NCBI GenBank assembly: GCA_007695355.1
Contig: REDX01000254.1
Span: forward strand, 1-47,036
Length of the DNA stretch: 47,036 bases
Origin: Planctomycetota bacterium
Lineage (GTDB): Bacteria > Planctomycetota > UBA11346
Reading direction: 5' to 3'
The notes beneath the pieces are model-generated. The model saw only the letters and a list, made by a program, of their open reading frames with translations, did not search any database and was not told where the DNA came from. This document shows positions 40,944 through 47,036 of the stretch, piece by piece. Made by a program: the position numbers and the translations under genes. Every line of letters starts with the position of its first letter. Position 1 is the stretch's first letter.

Positions 40944-42491
40944 TCAACTCAAGGGTGGATCTTCCGGTCGTTCAAGAACGCCAATGCCGCGGCGAACGGT
41001 AAGCTGGTATTCCACCAGCTTGCGGTCTAGGGTTACTCGGTTGATGCCAAGGCGCTTGGCGGCACGCAGTTTCACGCCGCGCTCTGCCGCCAGGGCATGA
41101 GTGATTAAGAGGCGTTCGATTTCGTTAAAGGCGCGACTAATATTAGGGCCTGCGCTGGCGGCATAGTGTTCAATCGCCTGCATGAGGTTTTCCATGTGAT
41201 CATCGGGGATCAGGCGGTCGGCAGACACCTGCAGCATGGCCCCGTCACCGGAGCTTCCGGCTATCCCTGGATGTTGGACGTAGCTGCGAATGGTGGGGGG
41301 AATCAAATCTTCGGAGAATGAACTGCCGGCAGCGAGCACCACCACCTTTTGCACGCAGTTTTCCAGCTCACGGACATTGCCCGGCCAGGGGTAAGCCTGA
41401 AGTATTTCCAGAACCTTGCGCGGCACGTGATCAACCTGCTTATAGTTCTCACGGTTGAACTTTTGCAGGAAATGGTTGATCAGGAGGGGGATGTCTTCCG
41501 GCCGGTCGCGCAGTGGCGGTAAATTCAGGCTTACCACATTGAGGCGGAAATAGAGATCCTGGCGAAAACGGCCCTGGGCAACTTCACGGCTTAGTTCGCG
41601 ATGGGTAGCGGCGATAACCCGCACATCGACGGGGATGGGGCGATGATCGCCGACGCGCGTTACCGTGCGTTCTTGGAGTACGCGCAGCAGACGCACTTGA
41701 CCTTCGGGACTCAGTTCTCCCACCTCGTCAAGGAATACGGTGCCACCGTCAGCAACTTCAAAGAGTCCCTTGCGATCGTGATCGGCCCCGGTGAAGGCGC
41801 CGCGGACATGGCCGAAAAGTTCAGATTCCAGCAGCGGGGTGGCAAGGGCGCCGGCGTTGACGGTGACCAGGGGCTTGTGGGCGCGGGTAGAGTGGGTGTG
41901 CACCAGGCGCGCCAGTAGTTCTTTCCCAGTGCCGGTTTCGCCATTGATCAAGACGGTGGCATTGGAGGGCGCGGTGCGCACGGCCGAGCGGATCACCGTT
42001 TCCAGCAATCCGGAGACGGTAATAATATCATGTTGCATAACCTGCGGCGTTAAGCTAGAGCGCAGGTAATGATTTTCCTCAGCCAGTTCGCTGGCTTCTA
42101 GTTGCAAGCGCAGACGGTCTAGGAGGTAGCGGGATAGGGCATCGACGAGGAATCCCGCAGGTTGCGGCTGATGATGGTGACTGACGAGGATGATCGCCAC
42201 AGGCACATTGCCATCACGCAATTGGCGGGCGACCACCGGCAGGCCATCGGTATTGACACTGGCGGTGGAGGGCGAGGCGAGGCTGGCGATTTCGTCGGCA
42301 TTGTCTGGGCAGCGCCCGGCCAGTACGGTTCCCGAAGGTTGCAAGTGGCCGGGGAGACAGCTGACCCATATGCCATCGATGGACTCCCAGGCCTCGACTT
42401 CGGCCCATAGGCGATCCAGGCAATGGCGAGGATTGCTGGTGGGATCGAGGAGATGGAGAATGGTGCCAACATGGGCAGTCCAGGACATCAT
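40944..42491 (-). CDS. Sigma-54-dependent transcriptional activator (Fis-type)
   Basis: A 515-aa enhancer-binding protein. The N-terminal ~145 residues look like a degenerate GAF-type sensor; there is no receiver domain. The AAA+ module has Walker A GETGTGKE (184-191), the sigma-54-contacting GAFTGA loop (231-236), Walker B GGTVFLDEVGEL and the downstream arginine-finger region. The C-terminal Fis-like HTH is GVKLRAAKRLGINRVTLDRKL. It activates RpoN promoters by ATP hydrolysis. Two RpoN-like sites are in the window, one before this gene and one before the seven-gene operon, so either may be its target, by inference. Confidence 0.93.
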   Translation of the reverse strand: MMSWTAHVGTILHLLDPTSNPRHCLDRLWAEVEAWESIDGIWVSCLPGHLQPSGTVLAGRCPDNADEIASLASPSTASVNTDGLPVVARQLRDGNVPVAIILVSHHHQPQPAGFLVDALSRYLLDRLRLQLEASELAEENHYLRSSLTPQVMQHDIITVSGLLETVIRSAVRTAPSNATVLINGETGTGKELLARLVHTHSTRAHKPLVTVNAGALATPLLESELFGHVRGAFTGADHDRKGLFEVADGGTVFLDEVGELSPEGQVRLLRVLQERTVTRVGDHRPIPVDVRVIAATHRELSREVAQGRFRQDLYFRLNVVSLNLPPLRDRPEDIPLLINHFLQKFNRENYKQVDHVPRKVLEILQAYPWPGNVRELENCVQKVVVLAAGSSFSEDLIPPTIRSYVQHPGIAGSSGDGAMLQVSADRLIPDDHMENLMQAIEHYAASAGPNISRAFNEIERLLITHALAAERGVKLRAAKRLGINRVTLDRKLVEYQLTVRRGIGVLERPEDPPLS

Positions 42492-42503
42492 ATGTATCCT
42501 GGT

Positions 42504-42519
42504 AGCACAAATCTTGCCA
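42504..42519 (-). promoter_or_regulatory. Candidate sigma-54 promoter of the activator gene
   Basis: The minus strand reads TGGCAAGATTTGTGCT, keeping GG-N10-GC and differing from consensus at two positions. The predicted start (~42493) would fall just before ATG 42491 and after the AGGA ribosome site at 42500-42497. Either the message is nearly leaderless or the site is not used. Confidence 0.35.
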
Positions 42520-42561
42520 GTTGATTCAGCGTTTTTGGGCTATCTTACGGGGTGGAGCGTT

Positions 42562-42581
42562 CAAAATCAGAGCAAAATCAG
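42562..42581. repeat. Two CAAAATCAG repeats, one helical turn apart
   Basis: CAAAATCAG occurs at 42562-42570 and 42573-42581, an 11-bp period, about 70-90 bp upstream of the activator gene start. Tandem sites in phase suggest a dimer or cooperative regulator binding on one face of the DNA. The identity of the protein is unknown. Confidence 0.35.
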
Positions 42582-42604
42582 GATTTAATGTGACGGTCGC
42601 TCAA

Positions 42605-43306
42605 TTATTGATCGAAAATTCGGTCGCCCACCCAGGGTTCGTAGCGAATCAAGGCTTCGGCATAGGGGGCACCAGCGTGATAACCCCACTGTGCACCCCG
42701 TTGGCGTATCCAGGCACGGAAAGCAGGTTGGGCAATGGCGATATTCGGGCCGCCGCTGGTACTCCCCCACTGACTCTCATAGCAGTCTAGGCAGGCTTCC
42801 TTGATCGCCACATCGGCATCGTTGGCGGGCATGAGAAGATCGGGGACGAGGGGGAGTTCAGCCTCATAAAAAGCCAATTGGGGCGGCGCGATGGCGGCGA
42901 TACCGGCGGCATAGCCATGGATTGCGGCGCATTTGCAGGCATCGCGGCTGAGCGTATGGGCGGCGCGGTGGTCGGGGTGACGGCTGTGTTCGCAGATACT
43001 TAGCACCCAGCGGGGGGCATGGCGTCGAATGGCGGCCACCAGACAGCGCCGCTGCTCGCCATCTTGGGCATTGAGTCCGCCATCGGGCAGAGCCAGATTC
43101 TCGCGGGCGCTCAAACCCCAGATTTCAGCGGCCTGCTCGGCTTCGCGTAGGCGCTGCTCTGGACTGCCACGACTGGCTGATTCGCCGCGGGTACAGTCGA
43201 TCACGGCCACCCGCAGCCCGCGACGTATTTGCGCCGCGATGGTGGCTCCGAGATGAATTTCGGCATCGTCTGGGTGGGGGGCGATGACCAGGATATCGCA
43301 GGACAT
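42605..43306 (-). CDS. PIG-L/BshB1-like N-acetyl sugar deacetylase
   Basis: A 233-aa zinc deacetylase of the LmbE family. The metal motif is IAPHPDDAEIHLGATIA and the second ligand region is HSRHPDHRAAH. The segment VIDCTRGESASRGSPEQRLREAEQAAEIWGL closely follows the pattern of BshB1, which deacetylates GlcNAc-malate in bacillithiol synthesis. No bshA or bshC lies nearby, so that role is likely but not certain. Its ATG is 9 bp after the thiL stop and it is the last gene of that operon. Confidence 0.85.
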   Translation of the reverse strand: MSCDILVIAPHPDDAEIHLGATIAAQIRRGLRVAVIDCTRGESASRGSPEQRLREAEQAAEIWGLSARENLALPDGGLNAQDGEQRRCLVAAIRRHAPRWVLSICEHSRHPDHRAAHTLSRDACKCAAIHGYAAGIAAIAPPQLAFYEAELPLVPDLLMPANDADVAIKEACLDCYESQWGSTSGGPNIAIAQPAFRAWIRQRGAQWGYHAGAPYAEALIRYEPWVGDRIFDQ

Positions 43307-43315
43307 GGGCGGCTC

Positions 43316-44209
43316 TCAGCGGGGGCGGTGGCTAAATCCTTGAAAGGGCGAGGGGGCCACCCTGCCGTAAGGGTCTTCGACATAGCTGCCGCTTTGTTCG
43401 ATGAGCCAGCCAACGCTGTGGATGGCGGTGTCGAAGGGCCATTCCACCTGCAAACTGGGCCAGGCTGCGGCCTCAATGGCGAAGAGCAGTTCGAAGTCCT
43501 CGCCGTCGCACAGGGCCTGGCGTATGGGGTCATTATGTTCGTCGACATCCGGATGTCGGGGAACCGACCCGGGAAGCAGGAGGCAGCCGCAGCCGCTTGC
43601 TGCGGCGAGTTTTGGAGCATCGGCGGCAAGGCCATCGCTGAGATCCATCATGGCGTGGGTGGCGGGCCATTGGGCCAGCCATTGACCCTCAGGAAAGCGC
43701 GGCTCTGGACAGAGGTGGCGGCCCTTATGGAGGCTGCCACCGAGGCTTCCGGTTACCACCAAGAGATCTCCGGTCTGAGCCCCCGAGCGGCTCAGCAGGC
43801 GCGATCCTTCCACCGCCTCGCCCCATACGGTAACGCTGACGACCAGGAGATCAGACCCCGTGCTGTCGCCGCCGAAGCAGTGACAGCCATGACGGTTGAG
43901 CTCAGATATCAAGGCGTCCATCAGCGCCATGCTGTCCCAATGAGTGGGGCAATGCAGGGAAACCACGGCGCCCACTGGTCGGGCACCCATGGCGGCGAGG
44001 TCTGAGAGGGCGGCGGCGGCGGCCTTGCGCCCAACGGCCTCCGGTGGCGTCTCTTTGGTGAAATGGCGGCTCTCTACCAAGCCGTCGACGGAAAGGCAGG
44101 TGGCTCCCCCTGGTGTCCATACGCAGGCATCGTCACCTATGCCGAGGGAGCCTGCTGGATCACCATGAACCAGGCCGCGAACGTGGGCGATAAGGCGGTC
44201 TTCGTCCAC
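43316..44209 (-). CDS. thiL: Thiamine-monophosphate kinase
   Basis: A 297-aa PurM-type kinase that makes thiamine diphosphate from thiamine monophosphate and ATP. Conserved parts are SLGIGDDACVW, LSVDGLVESRHF, AALSDLAAMGARP, GGDSTGSD, DLSDGLAADAPKLAAASGCG and GEDFELLFAI. The start is GTG 44209 with AGG a few bases upstream. The N-terminal stretch is shorter than in some relatives. It sits 4 bp after the small coiled-coil gene and 9 bp before the deacetylase, so cotranscription is likely. Confidence 0.93.
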   Translation of the reverse strand: MDEDRLIAHVRGLVHGDPAGSLGIGDDACVWTPGGATCLSVDGLVESRHFTKETPPEAVGRKAAAAALSDLAAMGARPVGAVVSLHCPTHWDSMALMDALISELNRHGCHCFGGDSTGSDLLVVSVTVWGEAVEGSRLLSRSGAQTGDLLVVTGSLGGSLHKGRHLCPEPRFPEGQWLAQWPATHAMMDLSDGLAADAPKLAAASGCGCLLLPGSVPRHPDVDEHNDPIRQALCDGEDFELLFAIEAAAWPSLQVEWPFDTAIHSVGWLIEQSGSYVEDPYGRVAPSPFQGFSHRPR

Positions 44210-44213
44210 GTGA

Positions 44214-44426
44214 TTAGCCTGGATGGGGAGTGCTTGGTGCGGGCGCGTTCAGCAGTGCGCGTCGTTCACCAATGGCTTGGCGAAGCTCGGCGACCATGAG
44301 TTCCATCTCACGGATGCGCTTGGGATCCCCGGGGTAAACCGGGTGATGCAGCAGGTTCAACTCGTTGATGGTCACCCGTAGCTCTTGTTTGAGAGCCTCG
44401 AGGTGGGCATCCGTTTGGCGCTTCAT
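44214..44426 (-). CDS. Small coiled-coil protein, 70 aa
   Basis: ATG 44426 has GGAG about 9 bases upstream and gives a 70-aa protein; the track start at GTG 44441 is less likely. The sequence is a short helical hairpin (DAHLEALKQELRVTINELNLL, then KRIREMELMVAELRQAIGERRALL) with a proline-rich end. It lies between map and thiL with 4-bp and 23-bp gaps. Function unknown; possibly a small adaptor. Confidence 0.6.
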   Translation of the reverse strand: MKRQTDAHLEALKQELRVTINELNLLHHPVYPGDPKRIREMELMVAELRQAIGERRALLNAPAPSTPHPG

Positions 44427-44449
44427 ATCCGGGGGCTCCACGCTGGGAA

Positions 44450-45478
44450 TCAGTGGGGGAATGGCTGGGGCAGGCTGGGATCCAGGGTGAGGATTTCCAC
44501 CCCTTTTTCGGTGACCAGCAAGGTGTGCTCAAATTGGGCAGAGCGCTTACCGTCGGCGGTTACCGCAGTCCAATTATCTGGCCACGAACGGTGTCGCCAG
44601 GTTCCGAGATTGATCATTGGTTCGATGGTAAAGGTCATGCCTGGCTGCAGGACGGTGCTGGCATTGCGGTCGTAGTAATGAGGCACCTGCGGATCCATGT
44701 GGAAGACTTCGCCAATGCCATGACCGACAAAGGCGCGAACGACCCCGTAATTACTGACGGCGGCGACTTCTTCAATGGCACGACCAATATCACAGATCCG
44801 GGAGCCGGGTCGCACGCTGCCAATCCCGGCCATGAGGCAGGAGCGGGTGGCCTCAATCAGGGCCAGGCTTTCGGCATCGACGGTGCCGACGGGGACGGTT
44901 TCTGAGCAGTCTCCGTGGACCCCATCAAGGAAAATAGTGACGTCGACATTGACAATGTCGCCATCATTGAGCGGGCGAGAATCCGGGATGCCATGACAAA
45001 TCACCTCATTTACCGAGGTGCAGATGGACTTGGGATAGCCGTGATAATTGAGGGTGCTGGGGTAGCCACCCTCGCGCAGATAGGTTTCGTGGGCGATGGC
45101 GTCAAGCTCGTCGGTGGTGATTCCGGGGCGAACTGCGGCGAGAGTGGTATTGAGTACCCGGCGCGCCGCCTGGGCAGCCTTGCGCATGCGCGCGATGGTT
45201 GCCGCATCTTTGACCAGGGGCTGCTGACGCTTGCTTTGCGGGCGTCCGCTTTCGGCGTAATCGGGACGGACAATATGCGAGGGGACCTGGCGCATGGGGC
45301 TCACCACGCCCGGCCGCACGGGGGCACTGCCGTTGGCAACCTGGGGTCCCGCAGTGCCGCCTTGAAGCAGCGCTAGGCGATCCTTAGGCTGATGACACTT
45401 TTTGTATTTGCGGCCACTGCCGCACCAGCAGGGGTCGTTGGGGCCAGGAAGAACGGGGCCAGAGGCATTGGCATACAT
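44450..45478 (-). CDS. map: Methionine aminopeptidase with N-terminal SEC-C motif
   Basis: A 342-aa enzyme that removes initiator methionine. An N-terminal SEC-C zinc motif (NDPCWCGSGRKYKKCH; C17, C19, C28, H29) is followed by an ~80-residue linker and the type-I aminopeptidase domain. Metal ligands are in VNVDVTIFLDGVHGD, GHGIGEVFH, TIEPMI and QFEHTLL. SEC-C in SecA binds zinc and contacts ribosomes or SecB, so here it may dock the enzyme at the ribosome. The track starts at 45550, overlapping the divergent photolyase gene; ATG 45478 is the likelier start and leaves a 70-bp divergent promoter region. Confidence 0.93.
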   Translation of the reverse strand: MYANASGPVLPGPNDPCWCGSGRKYKKCHQPKDRLALLQGGTAGPQVANGSAPVRPGVVSPMRQVPSHIVRPDYAESGRPQSKRQQPLVKDAATIARMRKAAQAARRVLNTTLAAVRPGITTDELDAIAHETYLREGGYPSTLNYHGYPKSICTSVNEVICHGIPDSRPLNDGDIVNVDVTIFLDGVHGDCSETVPVGTVDAESLALIEATRSCLMAGIGSVRPGSRICDIGRAIEEVAAVSNYGVVRAFVGHGIGEVFHMDPQVPHYYDRNASTVLQPGMTFTIEPMINLGTWRHRSWPDNWTAVTADGKRSAQFEHTLLVTEKGVEILTLDPSLPQPFPH

Positions 45479-45548
45479 GGTTTGGGAGCATAGGCTGCAG
45501 TCTGCTGAGACAAGTCCAACCGTGAGAAAAGGCGTTCGTAAGGTCGTC

Positions 45549-47012
45549 ATGCCCCCACTGCATCTGATTTTGGGTGATCAACTCTTTGCCCGGCCGCCCA
45601 TAGATCCCGGGTCCCAGGTTCTCATGATTGAGGACTGGGGATTGGCCACCCGCCACCGGGTGCACAAACATAAGGTGGTGTTGTTCTTCGCCGCGATGCG
45701 GCATTACGCGCAAGAGCTTGAGAAAGCAGGTTTCCCCCTGTTTTATCGTCGTTTGCCCGCTTCAGCCGCTGGTCCGGATTTCTGGCAGGTGCTTGCTGAG
45801 CAGATGCAGACAGCGCATGCGGACTGCCTACGGTTGGTGCAGCCGGCAGATCGTTTTTTCCGTCGCCTGCTTGAGCAGCAGGCCTGTGCCCGGGGGTGGC
45901 AAATATCCTATATTCCTAACCCAGGTTTTCTAACGAGTGATGAGGTTTTTAGCCAATGGGCCCAAGGGCGACGCTTGCATGCCGCTGATTTTTACCGCTT
46001 TCAGCGTCAGCGCCTCGGTCTGTTATTGGATCAGGCTGGCGGCCCCTTAGGCGGGCGTTGGAGTTTTGATCCCGACAATCGCAAGCCCCTGCCGAAGGGC
46101 ATGGCTGTGCCCCCCTTGCCGCAGCTACAGCCCACCACGATCTTGCGCCAGGTGCAAGCTATGGTGGCGAGGCAGTTTCCAGATCACCCTGGGGTGGTCG
46201 AAGATTTCTGGCTGCCGGTAACCCGTCGCCAAGCCTTGATCTGGTTCCGGGATTTCCTTGATCATCGACTGGAACATTTCGGCCCCTATGAAGATGCGTT
46301 GCCAGAGCGCGAAGAGATATTGTTCCACAGCGTCCTAACGCCGGTCTTGAATCTGGGTTTAATGACCCCGGCCGAGGTAGTGGAGGCGGTAGCTGCGCAT
46401 CCAGCTCCCCTCGCAAGTCGGGAAGGCTTCATACGGCAGATTATTGGCTGGCGCGAATTCATACGTGGTATTGATCTTTTACACGGTGATCAGCAGGCCA
46501 AGGCGAATCATTTTCACCACCATCGCCAATTATCCGCGGCTTGGTGGCAGGGCCGCACCGGTGTGCCGCCTTGGGATCATGCCTTAGACATGGTGCGCCG
46601 CCGTGCTTGGTGTCATCATATCCAGCGGCTCATGGTGCTGGGCAATGCTCTCACCCTCTGCGAGATAGCCCCGCGTGCTGCCTATGACTGGTTCATGGCT
46701 GGCTTCTGCGACTCGGCGGATTGGGTTATGGGGCCGAATGTCTACGGCATGGCCTTATTTTCCGACGGCGGTATCTTCGCCACCAAACCCTATCTGTGCG
46801 GATCGAATTATTTGCGGAAAATGGGTGGTTGGTCCGCCGGCCCTTGGTGCGACGGCGTAGACGGTTTGTACTGGGCATTCATCGGCAAACACCGTCAAGA
46901 ATTTTTGGCGAATCCTCGAATGGCCCAGGCAGTGCGGGGCTACGATCGCCTGAGTGCCGAGCGCAAGGAGCGCATTTTTTCGGCTCTCCTGCTCGTCGGC
47001 AGACAGGTTTGA
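45549..47012 (+). CDS. PhrB/CryPro-type photolyase-related protein, cluster ligands lost
   Basis: A 487-aa protein of the bacterial (6-4) photolyase/cryptochrome group that normally carries FAD and a 4Fe-4S cluster. Family features are the N-terminal LHLILGDQL, GGRWSFDPDNRKPLP, REFIRG, HHIQRLMVLGNAL, ADWVMGPNVYGMALFSDGG and ATKPY. In relatives three cysteines lie in a YCxxC...C pattern before LYW and a fourth lies before the HHIQRLM segment. Here the corresponding stretches read GGWSAGPWCDGVDGLYW and GVPPWDHALDM, so at most one ligand (C434) remains. The start is ATG 45549, with AAGG upstream. FAD-dependent DNA repair or photoreception may persist without the cluster. Confidence 0.85.
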   Translation: MPPLHLILGDQLFARPPIDPGSQVLMIEDWGLATRHRVHKHKVVLFFAAMRHYAQELEKAGFPLFYRRLPASAAGPDFWQVLAEQMQTAHADCLRLVQPADRFFRRLLEQQACARGWQISYIPNPGFLTSDEVFSQWAQGRRLHAADFYRFQRQRLGLLLDQAGGPLGGRWSFDPDNRKPLPKGMAVPPLPQLQPTTILRQVQAMVARQFPDHPGVVEDFWLPVTRRQALIWFRDFLDHRLEHFGPYEDALPEREEILFHSVLTPVLNLGLMTPAEVVEAVAAHPAPLASREGFIRQIIGWREFIRGIDLLHGDQQAKANHFHHHRQLSAAWWQGRTGVPPWDHALDMVRRRAWCHHIQRLMVLGNALTLCEIAPRAAYDWFMAGFCDSADWVMGPNVYGMALFSDGGIFATKPYLCGSNYLRKMGGWSAGPWCDGVDGLYWAFIGKHRQEFLANPRMAQAVRGYDRLSAERKERIFSALLLVGRQV

Positions 47013-47036
47013 GGCCTTTGCACGTCTAGAATGCCA

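Overview
The window is a piece of a bacterial chromosome with an integrated element at its left end. Gene content points to the Planctomycetes-Verrucomicrobia-Lentisphaerae group, most likely a planctomycete-like organism. Indicators are a TPR protein ending in two RNA-polymerase alpha C-terminal domains, a Ser/Thr kinase with an N-terminal zinc ribbon, paired BatA-type von Willebrand A proteins, many secreted TPR proteins, and a sigma-54 activator. The phylum is inferred from domain combinations, not from a marker gene.

Region 1 (1-~2760) is the right end of an integrated element. A promoter at ~1000 reads leftward through a chain of tiny overlapping genes: two helix-turn-helix/excisionase-like proteins, a 51-aa charged protein, and a gene cut by the window edge. 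Three of these are missing from the ORF track. The element ends with a tyrosine recombinase next to the displaced 3' half of a tRNA-Gln(UUG), the probable attachment site. This tRNA end and its terminator are repeated 204 bp further on as a decayed copy.

Region 2 (3.2-12 kb, minus strand) holds a fatty acid desaturase and then a seven-gene, translationally coupled operon, 11915 to 4481. Its genes are a response regulator, a STAS-like protein, a membrane protein with about ten FliM-N-type motifs (LGQDDIDALL), a secreted STN+TPR protein, a secreted protein, a small helical protein and a PAS histidine kinase. A near-consensus sigma-54 promoter and an upstream palindrome precede it. I read it as a possible undescribed motility or signalling assembly linking CheY/FliM-type recognition in the cytoplasm to periplasmic TPR proteins.

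Region 3 (12-21.4 kb) begins with a plus-strand operon: an IMPase-family phosphatase, a divergent AstB-like amidinohydrolase, a C45 acyltransferase/peptidase and a NagD-type HAD phosphatase. It is followed by minus-strand genes for secreted PVC-type proteins, a D-2-hydroxyacid dehydrogenase and a cytoplasmic unknown.

Region 4 (21.5-40.7 kb, plus strand) contains argD, the TPR-alphaCTD protein, a lipoate-ligase-like protein, trxB, a Ser/Thr kinase, two VWA membrane proteins, PPK2, pgk, a small membrane protein, and an operon of three secreted TPR proteins that includes one of 1182 aa. Just after it lies a small repeat-flanked element resembling a MITE.

Region 5 (40.9-47 kb) has minus-strand genes for a sigma-54 activator, a BshB1-like deacetylase, thiL, a small coiled-coil protein and map fused to SEC-C. 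Divergent from these is a photolyase of the iron-sulfur (PhrB/CryPro) type that appears to have lost most of its cluster-binding cysteines.
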